In this document: one piece after another, positions 29,196 through 39,083 of the stretch
Numbering within the stretch: position 1 is the first letter of the stretch
How the letters are laid out: each line of letters opens with the position of its first letter
Assembly (NCBI GenBank): GCA_004359435.1
Contig: PTET01000002.1
Coordinates: 84,278-148,277 of the forward strand
Length of the DNA stretch: 64,000 nucleotides
Direction of reading: 5' to 3'
Source of the DNA: Flavobacteriaceae bacterium
Lineage (GTDB): Bacteria > Bacteroidota > Bacteroidia > Flavobacteriales > Weeksellaceae
Translations under genes and position numbers: made by a program
Notes under the pieces: model-generated
Seen by the model: the letters and a program-made list of their open reading frames with translations, nothing else
What the model was told of the DNA's origin: nothing
Databases searched by the model: none

Positions 29196-30431
29196 GTGAT
29201 ATATTTTGTTCTACTTTTGGCCGTATTAACCATACTCTATTTTGTAGAATTTTATACTTTTTCTGCCATTCAAAGGGTGCTTGGTTTTTCGAAAACCTTG
29301 TTTACCATCTATTTGGCCATCAGTTTTGGTTTTGTTATTTTGCTCTTTGCCTCAGTATCATATATTAGTTTTTCTAAGCAGGCCGATTTTGATTTAGAAA
29401 TTGTCTTTCTATTGTTGAATTTGTTTTTTGTTCCTAGGGCTTTTGTTACTTTTATACTTGTTTTAGAAGATGTTTGGTCAGAAGCCACTTTTTTTCTATC
29501 TCTAATTCTTGAAGGCGACTACCACAAAGTACAGTATAATGGTCGAAGATTTTGGGTGAGTACCTTAGCTCTTATAGGTTCTATTGTTGTTTTTATTGCT
29601 GTTTTGTACTCAAATTTTGTGGGAAGATATAATTTTGAGATAAACAGACAAACCTTGTTTTTTGATGATTTGCCAAAAGAGTTTGATGGAAAAACCATTT
29701 TGCATCTATCGGATTTGGATCTAGGTACTTTTAAAAATCAGGATAAAGTAAAACATTTTTTAGATTCTATTTCTGGTTTAAATCCCGACATTTTAGTGAT
29801 TAGTGGTGGGGTAGTGGTTTTAAAAGCAGAGGAGCTTTCTCCCTATGTTGAATCTTTTAAAAAAATAAATCCACCTCTAGGAAAATATGCTTCCCTTGGA
29901 CTCACAGATATAGGTTATTTTAAAAATTGGAAATCCATATCTCAAAAAGAACAAAATACAAAAAGGCTGCTTGAAGGATTGTCAGAGTCTGGATTTTCGA
30001 TTTTGAGCAATGAAAATAAATTAATTAAAACCCAAAATGATTCTTTGTATATGGTGGGTGTTTTGCCTTCGTATTTTTTTCCTCTGCCCATGAAGGCAGA
30101 CCTAAATGAAGCCATGGCAGGGGTAAATCCAGGTAGTTTTAAAATTCTTTTAAGTCATTGTCCAGATATGTTTTTTAAACAAGTAGTAAATTATCCTCCC
30201 AAATTTCAACTTACCCTTTCAGGGTTTACCCATGGCGGACAATTTGAGTATAGTTTTTTGGGACTTAAGTTTAAGCCATTTTCTATTCTTTTTGAAGATA
30301 CAGGGCTTCATCAATCCAAAGACAGAAAACTGTTTATCAACAAGGGATTAGGCAGTTTTATCTATACAACAGGTAGGTTTGGCGCTTGGCCAGAGGCTGT
30401 TCTAATCACGTTAAAAAAAGGTGCCGGTTAA
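29196..30431 (+). CDS. Metallophosphoesterase-fold membrane protein lacking metal ligands (putative pseudoenzyme)
   Basis: Aligns with 62240-63481 product; motifs altered: SDLD for SDIH, SGG for TGD, GLTD for GNHD, SHC for SHD, GFTH for GHTH. GTG start. Confidence 0.85.
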   Translation: MIYFVLLLAVLTILYFVEFYTFSAIQRVLGFSKTLFTIYLAISFGFVILLFASVSYISFSKQADFDLEIVFLLLNLFFVPRAFVTFILVLEDVWSEATFFLSLILEGDYHKVQYNGRRFWVSTLALIGSIVVFIAVLYSNFVGRYNFEINRQTLFFDDLPKEFDGKTILHLSDLDLGTFKNQDKVKHFLDSISGLNPDILVISGGVVVLKAEELSPYVESFKKINPPLGKYASLGLTDIGYFKNWKSISQKEQNTKRLLEGLSESGFSILSNENKLIKTQNDSLYMVGVLPSYFFPLPMKADLNEAMAGVNPGSFKILLSHCPDMFFKQVVNYPPKFQLTLSGFTHGGQFEYSFLGLKFKPFSILFEDTGLHQSKDRKLFINKGLGSFIYTTGRFGAWPEAVLITLKKGAG

Positions 30432-30478
30432 TTTTTTGTGTATCTTTATATTATTATTCGTTTAAAATTTTCACAAAT

Positions 30479-30763
30479 ATGAACCTAGAAGAAATACTAC
30501 AAAACCCAAAGACTACTTTCATTGATGTTAGAGAAGAGTTAGAACTCATCAACGATGGGGCTATTGCAAGCGCGCTGCATATTCCACTTGGCGAAATTCC
30601 AGAACACATTGAGGCCATAGAGGCTATGGAAAAACCAGTTGTCATTTTTTGCCGAAGCGGAAACAGAAGTGGAAAAGCCATCGAATTTTTAGAAGCACAA
30701 GGCATTGAAGGTTTATACAACGGTGGCGGATATTTAGACTTGGTAGACATTTTAGAGTCTTAA
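30479..30763 (+). CDS. Rhodanese-like domain protein
   Basis: TTFIDVREELELINDGAIASALHIPLGEIP...PVVIFCRSGNRSGKAIEFLEAQGIEGLYNGGGYLDL. Confidence 0.93.
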   Translation: MNLEEILQNPKTTFIDVREELELINDGAIASALHIPLGEIPEHIEAIEAMEKPVVIFCRSGNRSGKAIEFLEAQGIEGLYNGGGYLDLVDILES

Positions 30764-30769
30764 ATTTGT

Positions 30770-30856
30770 TCAAGAAGAAGACTTCTAGATTACCTTAAAA
30801 ACACAGACATCGAAAGATACAGAAAGATTATTGCTGAACTAGGCATTAGAAAATAA
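30770..30856 (+). pseudogene. rpsO: 30S ribosomal protein S15, C-terminal remnant (about 29 codons)
   Basis: SRRRLLDYLKNTDIERYRKIIAELGIRK* directly upstream of pnp (classical rpsO-pnp order); no start or N-terminal two-thirds. Confidence 0.88.
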
Positions 30857-30875
30857 TCCAAACAAAAGTTTGCCT

Positions 30876-30908
30876 AAAGAGACAATGAAAATTGTCTCTT
30901 TTTTTTTG
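30876..30908. terminator. Stem-loop with T-run between rpsO and pnp
   Basis: AAAGAGACAAT-GAAA-ATTGTCTCTTTTTTTTT. Confidence 0.88.
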
Positions 30909-30995
30909 TGGCATAAAATGCAAAAAGCCCTACATTTACACTCTTAAGAAATATAGAGAAAAAAAGAATAACAAAGACGAAAACAAAAGACAAAG

Positions 30996-33113
30996 ATGAT
31001 TCCAACGGCAATTACGCAAACAATTCAATTAGAAGACGGTAGAGAAATAATTATTGAAACAGGAAAACTGGCAAAACAAGCAGATGGGTCTGTTGTAGTG
31101 AGAATGGGTGATACCATGCTCCTAGCAACGGTGGTTTCTGCAAAAGAAGCCAATGCTGGAATAGATTTTCTTCCACTTACTGTAGATTATAGAGAAAAAT
31201 TCGCCTCTGCTGGAAAGTATCCAGGAGGTTTCTTCAAAAGAGAAGCGCGTCCCTCCGATGCGGAAATTCTTACCATGAGATTGGTAGACAGGGTTCTAAG
31301 ACCTTTGTTTCCCAAAAATTACCACGCTGAAACTCAGGTGATGATTCAACTGATGTCTCATGACCCCAAAGTGATGCCCGATGCACTGGTAGGACTTGCA
31401 GCTTCTGCAGCCCTTGCCATTACAGACATTCCATTCGAATGTCCCATTTCTGAGGTGAGAGTTGCCAGAGTAAACGGGGAACTTCTCATCAACCCAACCT
31501 TTGAGCAATTGGAACAGTCTGACATTGATATGATGGTAGGAGCTTCCTATGATTCTGTGATGATGGTAGAGGGAGAGATGCACGAAATCTCTGAAAAAGA
31601 AATGGTGGAAGCCATTCGTTTTGCTCATGATGCCATCAAACTACAGTGCAAAGCCCAAGAAGAATTGGTAGCCAAAGTAGGGAAAAAGACGACAAGAGAA
31701 ATTCCACAAGTGGAAGAGAATTTGGACATCTACAACAAAGTAAAAGAGTTCGCTTACGACAAAGTGTATCAAGTTGCAAAACAAGGTTCTTCTAAAGCAG
31801 AGCGTTCTGAAAAATTTGCCGAAATCAAAAACCAAACCAAAGAATTGTTCTCCGAGGAAGAATTGGAGCAACATGGTGGGTTGATTTCAACCTATTATTC
31901 CAAAGTAAACAAAGCTGCGGTAAGAGATTTGACCCTTAACGAGCAACTCAGACTGGATGGAAGAAAAACCACAGACATTCGTCCGATTTGGTGTGAGGTG
32001 AATTATTTGCCTTCAACACACGGTTCTGCCGTTTTTACAAGAGGGGAAACCCAAGCCTTGGCAACAGTAACTTTGGGTTCTTCCAGAGATGCCAACCAAT
32101 TGGATTCTCCTACCTTTGAAGGAGAAGAAAGATTCTATCTTCACTACAATTTCCCTCCATTCTGTACTGGTGAGGCAAGACCTCTAAGAGGAACTTCCAG
32201 AAGAGAAGTAGGACACGGGAATTTGGCTCAAAGAGCACTCAAAAATATGGTTCCTGCAGATTGTCCTTATACCGTTCGTGTGGTATCAGAGGTTTTGGAA
32301 TCCAACGGTTCTTCTTCTATGGCAACGGTTTGTGCTGGTACCATGGCACTGATGGATGCTGGGATTCAAATGAAAAAACCGGTTTCTGGTATTGCAATGG
32401 GATTGATTTCTGATGACAGCACTGGAAAATACGCGGTACTTTCTGATATTTTGGGTGATGAAGACCACCTTGGAGACATGGACTTCAAAGTGACAGGAAC
32501 TGCAGATGGAATCACAGCTTGCCAAATGGACATCAAAGTAAAAGGTCTTTCTTATGAAATTTTGGAGAAAGCTTTGGGACAAGCAAGAGACGGAAGATTG
32601 CACATTTTGGGAGAACTTACCTCTGCCATTTCTGCTCCAAATCCAACTGTGAAGCCACACGCACCGAAAATGGTGAAAATGGTTATCGCCAAAGATTTCA
32701 TCGGAGCGGTGATTGGACCTGGAGGAAAAATCATCCAAGAGATGCAAGCCGCTACAGATACTGTTATTACCATTGAGGAAGTTGGAAATGAAGGACACAT
32801 CGAAATTTCTGGTGTAAACCAAGAAAAAATTGATGCTGCCATCCAAAGAATCAAAGACATTACGTTCATTCCAGAGGTGGGTGCAACCTATTCTGCCAAA
32901 GTAAAATCCATCAAACCATTTGGTGCTTTTGTGGAAATCAAAAAAGGAGTAGAGGGATTGGTTCATATCTCAGAGGTAGCTTGGGAAAGACTAGAAACCG
33001 TGGAATCTGTTCTTTCTGAAGGACAAAGTGTAGAGGTAAAATACATTGGAGAAGATCCTAAAACCAAAAAGATGCGTCTTTCTATGAAGGCGTTGCTACC
33101 CAAACCAGAATAA
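30996..33113 (+). CDS. pnp: Polyribonucleotide nucleotidyltransferase
   Basis: Two RNase PH domains, KH ([13 protein letters not shown]) and S1 ([17 protein letters not shown]) domains; 705 aa. Confidence 0.98.
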   Translation: MIPTAITQTIQLEDGREIIIETGKLAKQADGSVVVRMGDTMLLATVVSAKEANAGIDFLPLTVDYREKFASAGKYPGGFFKREARPSDAEILTMRLVDRVLRPLFPKNYHAETQVMIQLMSHDPKVMPDALVGLAASAALAITDIPFECPISEVRVARVNGELLINPTFEQLEQSDIDMMVGASYDSVMMVEGEMHEISEKEMVEAIRFAHDAIKLQCKAQEELVAKVGKKTTREIPQVEENLDIYNKVKEFAYDKVYQVAKQGSSKAERSEKFAEIKNQTKELFSEEELEQHGGLISTYYSKVNKAAVRDLTLNEQLRLDGRKTTDIRPIWCEVNYLPSTHGSAVFTRGETQALATVTLGSSRDANQLDSPTFEGEERFYLHYNFPPFCTGEARPLRGTSRREVGHGNLAQRALKNMVPADCPYTVRVVSEVLESNGSSSMATVCAGTMALMDAGIQMKKPVSGIAMGLISDDSTGKYAVLSDILGDEDHLGDMDFKVTGTADGITACQMDIKVKGLSYEILEKALGQARDGRLHILGELTSAISAPNPTVKPHAPKMVKMVIAKDFIGAVIGPGGKIIQEMQAATDTVITIEEVGNEGHIEISGVNQEKIDAAIQRIKDITFIPEVGATYSAKVKSIKPFGAFVEIKKGVEGLVHISEVAWERLETVESVLSEGQSVEVKYIGEDPKTKKMRLSMKALLPKPE

Positions 33114-33132
33114 GGTTTTTGTATACTATTTT

Positions 33133-33156
33133 AAAAGGAGCCATTTGGCTCCTTTT
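33133..33156. terminator. Stem-loop terminator
   Basis: AAAAGGAGCC-ATTT-GGCTCCTTTT. Confidence 0.9.
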
Positions 33157-33178
33157 TTTATTCAAGTTAGGTCTTCGG

Positions 33179-33427
33179 TTAGGTTTTCTTCAGTTCGCCT
33201 TTGTCCAACATATCCTGTATTTTGAACAATATTTCATCCAAACCATTGGATTTGATTTCGTACAAGGTAGAAAGTTGCATACCCAGTTTTCCCCCAGGAA
33301 AACCACCTTTTCTTAAAAACCATTCCAGATAACTCACCGGAAGAGAAGAAAGCAGGGTTCCTTTGTATTTGCCAAAAGGCATTTTTGTGGTTACAATCTC
33401 TATGAGGATTTTTTGGTCTGGTTTCAA
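33179..33427 (-). CDS. DUF3820 family protein
   Basis: TTKMPFGKYKGTLLSSLPVSYLEWFLRKGGFPGGKLG. Confidence 0.88.
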   Translation of the reverse strand: MKPDQKILIEIVTTKMPFGKYKGTLLSSLPVSYLEWFLRKGGFPGGKLGMQLSTLYEIKSNGLDEILFKIQDMLDKGELKKT

Positions 33428-33488
33428 AATATGGGGTGTGATAAGTGTGGGAGAGGAGGTTGTTTGAGAGGGGTTATGGAAATTGAAA

Positions 33489-36212
33489 TTACCTGATTAA
33501 GTTTTCAGTGAAAAATTCAGCAAGTTTAGCGTCATAATTGACTTTTAGTTCTTTTACTACTTTTTCTTTTAGCGGCTTTATATGATGTAGTTTTTCGTTT
33601 ATGTAATACGGAACAAACAAATCGGTTAGCCATTTTAATTCAAAGAGTTTATAATCATATGTTTCGTAATTGATTAACCAATTATAGTAGTCTGATTTTT
33701 TTGAAATTTCTTGAATGCTTTCTTGTTTAAAGTCCACATTTAAGTAGGCAAGACAATTAATGAAGTTGAAACCTGTAAAATTCTGAAATTTCCATTTTCC
33801 GTTTTCTTGTTTAATGTCGTATGGTGAACAACTCTCAACCACACTTTTAATGAAACTTTTTAAGAGACTTGAGTTTTCGTCTTTAGTGAAGACGCCTTTA
33901 AATGCTGCGTTCATATAAAAGTCAGCATCAAATTTACTTTCTAAATATTCAACGGATTTTTGTTTGATTGCTTGTTTTCCTGTTTCATTAGCAATATTCC
34001 AAGCAGCAAATATTTGCTTAGTGTCGTGAACTCTGTTGTTACAAGTTGTTTTAACGTAGTTGAATAACTTTTCAAAAAAATCTTTGTCATCTTCCGACAA
34101 AACAAAATTAGTCTTCTCAAATGCTATATCACTAATTAATTCAAGAACATAATCACCCGAATTGTGGTGTTTATCGTCAAATGTTAGTTCAATAATTTTT
34201 TTAATTTGCTCCGATGAAAATATTTGAATTTTTGCCTTAAAAAATTTAATAGCATAAGACCAATTATTGTGATTAAAGTCTTCTGCAACTTGTAAATAAT
34301 TTACAAATGGTTCTGTTATCGGTTTTAATTCTTCATCTGATAGCTCTGCTTTTGAAAGTAACAGCATTATCTTATTGAAAATAAAACGAAGCGACTGGCG
34401 ATAAGATGAAAAGTAATCTTGTTTTAAAATATCATCATTAAAATTAATGCTATCCCAAATACCTGTCGTATATTGAAATGTAAAGAAATTTGTAATTGTG
34501 CTAATGAAACTTTGCTTTTCACTATCAATAATTGGAATACTTTGAATTTTATACTCATTGAAAAGTTGTTCCAACTTTTTTTCATCAACATAGAAATACA
34601 TATAAGATAATAGCATGCTGTCAAATTCTTTAAGTCTGAATTCATAGCTTTTATCTGTAGTAAAACTAATCAGAATACCTTCAATTCCTTTTGTTATGAC
34701 CTGTTTGAACATGTAAAAGTCATCCTTAACAATATGATTATATGAATAAAATGCAAATAGGATATGCAGTTCTTCTCTCAACAAATTGATTGCGTTTGAC
34801 CCCCAACTTGTTCCGCCGTTTTGGTAGAGTTTATTAGTGCTTATTATGCTTTCGACTTGCTCATCAATAATTTCCCGACTCATATGCAAGTAATATTTTT
34901 CTTTTACTTTTATTAATTCGTCCCTTAATTCAAGAGGTATTGATAGTTCATTAATTGTATTATATAAATCAATATTATCTATTTTAGGAAGTATTAGCTC
35001 TTTTTCACTCTCCCACCAAGGGGAATTAATAAAATTTCGTATCTGTTTTATGTTATATAGTGACAAAAAATGTATGGCAGAATTATTTTGATTTTTACTT
35101 TTTTCAGCAACACTGTTTAAAATTTGCCAACCCTTTACGTGTTCGCCAAGTTTACACAAATAATATCCTTCGGCTAATGCTTCCTCAAGCGTTTCTGAAT
35201 GTGCAATCGCTTTGCTTTTTAAGTCTGTGATAAGCGTTTTTATTCTAAACTTGTGAAATTGACAAGACATGCAATTACAGCTATCGTAGTGTTTGACTTT
35301 GATTTTATGATGTTCTATTTCTGTGTATTTTTCTCTGTAACAGATACATTGAATTAAAGAGTTGTTAAGAATGAGGAAAATTTCTTTTAATTTTTCTTCA
35401 TACGGTTTTAGTGAATCATCGCTTATTGTAATAGCTGTATTTTCAACTTTTACTTTTTGCAAAAGTTCATGAATCGCTTTATTGCTCGTTTTTAGGCAGT
35501 AGTGCGAATATGAATCGTGAAAACTTTCTTCACTGTTAAAGATTGGAAGTCTGGAAATTGTTCTTGGGTAGATAAATTTGAATCCTTTAAAGAGCTTTAA
35601 ATATTCTAAAATTTGGTCAACAAGATGGAGGTCTTTGTTAGGTTTAAATGAATTGGGTTTTGTGTTTGATGACTCGGTATTTGTAAATATTTTTTTTGCT
35701 TTTTCAGGGTCAAGTTCTTTTAAAACAAATTCCCAAATTGGTTTTATTTTATCCGAATTATCAAAATTATTTGTCAGCTCTCCTAAAATTGTTGTGTTGT
35801 CGTGAAATTTAATTTTTACACCGTGTTCGTTTAATTTGTTTTCATCGAAATTGAAATCTTTTTTTCTATCAATAATTAAAAAGTGTAACTCATTATAGTT
35901 TTCATATTTCTTTTTTTCTACAAAGGTTTTTAATGTGCTATTAACTTTAGCGCTTGTATTGTTTGCTGTTACTTGAACACAAACTCTTTTTTCTGGATCG
36001 TGTAAGTCAATAGTATCATTGGTTGCACTTTCAATTTTATCTTTTGAGAGATTTAATCCAAAAAGTAAATTTAGAAAATTTCGAAAAAAACCTTCAGCAT
36101 TAACTGCTTCGCTGTTTAAATTATTGGCTGTATGCCTTTTTATACCATCAACATATTGACCTAATAGCTTGTCAATTTCCTCTCTATAATTTCCAGTTTG
36201 TGTTAGTGGCAT
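33489..36212 (-). CDS. SMEK-domain-containing large protein (907 aa)
   Basis: N-terminal SMEK-like NAEGFFRNFLNLLFGLNL...ATNDTIDLHDPEKRVCVQVTANNTSAKVNSTLKTFVEKKKYENYNELHFLII; central Cys cluster CNCMSCQFHKF; helical C-terminal region. Confidence 0.78.
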   Translation of the reverse strand: MPLTQTGNYREEIDKLLGQYVDGIKRHTANNLNSEAVNAEGFFRNFLNLLFGLNLSKDKIESATNDTIDLHDPEKRVCVQVTANNTSAKVNSTLKTFVEKKKYENYNELHFLIIDRKKDFNFDENKLNEHGVKIKFHDNTTILGELTNNFDNSDKIKPIWEFVLKELDPEKAKKIFTNTESSNTKPNSFKPNKDLHLVDQILEYLKLFKGFKFIYPRTISRLPIFNSEESFHDSYSHYCLKTSNKAIHELLQKVKVENTAITISDDSLKPYEEKLKEIFLILNNSLIQCICYREKYTEIEHHKIKVKHYDSCNCMSCQFHKFRIKTLITDLKSKAIAHSETLEEALAEGYYLCKLGEHVKGWQILNSVAEKSKNQNNSAIHFLSLYNIKQIRNFINSPWWESEKELILPKIDNIDLYNTINELSIPLELRDELIKVKEKYYLHMSREIIDEQVESIISTNKLYQNGGTSWGSNAINLLREELHILFAFYSYNHIVKDDFYMFKQVITKGIEGILISFTTDKSYEFRLKEFDSMLLSYMYFYVDEKKLEQLFNEYKIQSIPIIDSEKQSFISTITNFFTFQYTTGIWDSINFNDDILKQDYFSSYRQSLRFIFNKIMLLLSKAELSDEELKPITEPFVNYLQVAEDFNHNNWSYAIKFFKAKIQIFSSEQIKKIIELTFDDKHHNSGDYVLELISDIAFEKTNFVLSEDDKDFFEKLFNYVKTTCNNRVHDTKQIFAAWNIANETGKQAIKQKSVEYLESKFDADFYMNAAFKGVFTKDENSSLLKSFIKSVVESCSPYDIKQENGKWKFQNFTGFNFINCLAYLNVDFKQESIQEISKKSDYYNWLINYETYDYKLFELKWLTDLFVPYYINEKLHHIKPLKEKVVKELKVNYDAKLAEFFTENLIR

Positions 36213-36486
36213 AAACTAATTTCCTTCAACAATTTAATTTCTTTATCGGTCAGTTAGTAAAGTTAAAAAAACACTTGGTCTATTTTATCATCAATTTCAT
36301 AAAAATCAATGATTTGTCTATCGAAATATTAGTGCTTTTCTAAATACATCTTAATAACCCATATTTTCCATTACTCACATTTCATGTAATATAAGAAAAT
36401 CCCACCCCCAACTCTGTTAAAAAATCCCATTTTCCTTTGCATTTGATTTGCTTTTTGTAAATTCGACCAGCACAGTACAGCATAGT

Positions 36487-37503
36487 ATGGATTTGAATAT
36501 TTCTTCCAAAAGTGAAGTTCCCAAATATCAGCAATTGGTAGATGCCATTGGTCATGCCATTGCCAAAAACACGCTGTCTGTGGGAATGAGGCTACCCTCG
36601 GTCAATGAATTGAGCAAAAAAGAGAACCTCTCTAGAGATACCATTGTAAAAGCCTACGAGCTTCTCAAAGAACAAGGAATGATTGATTCCGTTCCTGCCA
36701 AGGGCTATTTTGTGAGTGGCAACACCAAAAAAGTGCTTTTGTTTTTGGATACCTTAAAGGCATACAAAGAAGTTTTGTATCATGCCTTTGTAGGAAATTT
36801 GCCCGAGAATTTTATTGTAGAGGTGCAATTTCACCATTACCATGTAGAAAACTTCAAAAACATTGTGGAGAGCAGTCTTGGGAAATATTACAAATATGTA
36901 ATTATGCCCTTTGATGACCCAAAAGTCACCGCAGCCTTAAAAAAACTGCCCGAAGAAAGATTGCTTCTGATAGACTCTGGAAATTATCCCAACGCCCAAA
37001 ACCACCGCATTTATCAGGATTTTGCCCAGAGTTTTAACGATTGTTTGGAAAAAGCATTGCAGCCCTTAAAAAAATACCAAAAGCTTTGTTTTGTCTATCC
37101 CAAGCATACCCACCATCCCAAAATCTCCCTTTCCATTTTTGAAAAATTCGCTGTGGATAATGATTTTGAGCACCAAATCATCTATGACATCAAAGATTTC
37201 AAACCCAGCAAAAATACAGCTTACATCAGTGTGAGCGACCAATTTTTGGGGATTTTGCTAGAGGAAGCCAAAAAACAGAACCTAGACATCGGAAAAGACA
37301 TCGGTATTCTTTCCTACAACGAAACACCCATGAAGAAATTCATCTACAAGGGCATTTCGGTGATTTCTACCGATTTCAAAAAGATGGGTGAAAAAGGAGC
37401 AGAATTTGTCTGTGGCTCCCAAGACATGAGCTTTAAGGATTTGGAAAACCAAAAGCTTAACCTGAAAATTCCAACCCAGCTTATCCTTCGGGATTCACTT
37501 TAA
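36487..37503 (+). CDS. GntR-family transcriptional regulator with LacI-like effector domain
   Basis: VPKYQQLVDAIGHAIAKNTLSVGMRLPSVNELSKKENLSRDTIVKAYELLKEQGMIDSVPAKGYFV. Confidence 0.93.
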   Translation: MDLNISSKSEVPKYQQLVDAIGHAIAKNTLSVGMRLPSVNELSKKENLSRDTIVKAYELLKEQGMIDSVPAKGYFVSGNTKKVLLFLDTLKAYKEVLYHAFVGNLPENFIVEVQFHHYHVENFKNIVESSLGKYYKYVIMPFDDPKVTAALKKLPEERLLLIDSGNYPNAQNHRIYQDFAQSFNDCLEKALQPLKKYQKLCFVYPKHTHHPKISLSIFEKFAVDNDFEHQIIYDIKDFKPSKNTAYISVSDQFLGILLEEAKKQNLDIGKDIGILSYNETPMKKFIYKGISVISTDFKKMGEKGAEFVCGSQDMSFKDLENQKLNLKIPTQLILRDSL

Positions 37504-37531
37504 ATCACCCAACAAAAAAAATGCAAAACAG

Positions 37532-39028
37532 ATGGTATATATAGGATTTGACATAGGAAGTTCATCGGTAAAAGCCGCACTCTTAGAGGTCTCAACAGGC
37601 AAATGCCTTGGTGTAGTGCAAGAACCCGAATCAGAAATGGGTATGATTGCCCACAAAAACGGTTGGGCAGAACAGCATCCAGAAGATTGGTGGAACCATG
37701 TGTGTACGGCGAGCCAAAAACTGCTCAAAACCTACAACATTTCTAACGAAAAGGTGTCAGGAATTGGGATTTCCTACCAAATGCACGGACTTGTGGTGGT
37801 GGACAAAGAGGGAAAAACCTTAAGACCCTCCATCATTTGGTGCGATAGCAGGGCTGTTGAGATAGGAAACCAAGGGGCAAAAGAGTTGGGAAAGGACTAT
37901 TGCGACCATCATCTTCTCAATACCCCAGGGAATTTCACCGCCTCCAAACTCAAATGGGTGAAGGAAAACGAGCCAGAATTGTACCAAAACATTCACAAAT
38001 GCATGTTGCCGGGAGATTATATCTCGTACCGCTTCTCTGGAGAAATGAACACCACCATTTCTGGACTTTCTGAAGGGATTTTCTGGGACTTCAAAAAGGA
38101 GGACATCTCCAAATCCTTGATGGATAACTACGCTCTAGAAATGGATTTGATTCCAGAGCGGGTTCCCACTTTTGGACTGCAAGGAAAGGTGGACGAAAAA
38201 GGAGCTGCAGAAAGCGGACTTGCCGTTGGAACCCCAATATTTTACAGAGCGGGAGACCAGCCCAACAACGCCCTTTCTCTTGGGGTACTCAACGCAGGTG
38301 AAGTAGCAGCAACCGCTGGAACTTCTGGAGTGGTATATGCCGTTACAGACAGCCTTTTGGCAAAAGAAACCTCCAAAATCAACCATTTTGCCCACGTCAA
38401 TTATGCCAAGGGAAATCCCAAAATTGGAAAACTGCTTTGTATCAATGGTGTGGGAATTCAATATCGCTGGTTACAGGCCAATTTGGAGGTAGAATCTTAT
38501 ACCCAAATGAATGCTTTGGCAGAAAGTGTACCCGTAGGTTCTGAGGGATTGTTTGTCCTTCCCTTTGGAAACGGAGCTGAAAGAATGTTTGAAAATAGGC
38601 AAATCGGGTCACATTTTTTGCATCTCAACCTGAATGTTCACAACAAAGCACATCTTTGCAGAGCCGCACTAGAGGGAATAGCGTTTTCCTTTGTGTATGG
38701 AATGGAACTTTTGAAAAAGGATGGAGTCAATCTGTCGAGAATCAAAGCAGGAAATGACAACATGTTTCGCTCCGAGATTTTTGCAGATACCATTTCTACC
38801 CTTTTGGGAATAGAAATTGAGATTTTCGCTACTACAGGAGCCATTGGAGCCGCAAGGGCAGCAGGACTTCACTCTGGAGATTTTGAAACTTTCAGAAAAA
38901 ATATCACTGATAACGATTTTGACAAACGTTTTGTTCCCCAAAAGGAAAAACAGGAACTTCAAAAAGCCTATGAGGCTTGGAAAAAGGAGTTGGAAGCCTT
39001 CACAAAAAGACAAGAAACTCAATCATAA
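37532..39028 (+). CDS. Xylulokinase-like FGGY carbohydrate kinase
   Basis: YIGFDIGSSSVKAALLE, GISYQMHGLVVVD, IIWCDSRA, AGDQPNNALSLGVLNAGEVAATAGTSGVVYA. Confidence 0.92.
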   Translation: MVYIGFDIGSSSVKAALLEVSTGKCLGVVQEPESEMGMIAHKNGWAEQHPEDWWNHVCTASQKLLKTYNISNEKVSGIGISYQMHGLVVVDKEGKTLRPSIIWCDSRAVEIGNQGAKELGKDYCDHHLLNTPGNFTASKLKWVKENEPELYQNIHKCMLPGDYISYRFSGEMNTTISGLSEGIFWDFKKEDISKSLMDNYALEMDLIPERVPTFGLQGKVDEKGAAESGLAVGTPIFYRAGDQPNNALSLGVLNAGEVAATAGTSGVVYAVTDSLLAKETSKINHFAHVNYAKGNPKIGKLLCINGVGIQYRWLQANLEVESYTQMNALAESVPVGSEGLFVLPFGNGAERMFENRQIGSHFLHLNLNVHNKAHLCRAALEGIAFSFVYGMELLKKDGVNLSRIKAGNDNMFRSEIFADTISTLLGIEIEIFATTGAIGAARAAGLHSGDFETFRKNITDNDFDKRFVPQKEKQELQKAYEAWKKELEAFTKRQETQS

Positions 39029-39083
39029 CAATTCATAACAATCTATAAAATCAAGTATAAAACACAATCAAAACGAGAGCAAT

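Noticed and set aside
32286-32966. 226-aa antisense ORF within pnp
   Set aside because: Shadow ORF of a conserved essential gene; His/Cys/Phe-rich composition typical of antisense frames
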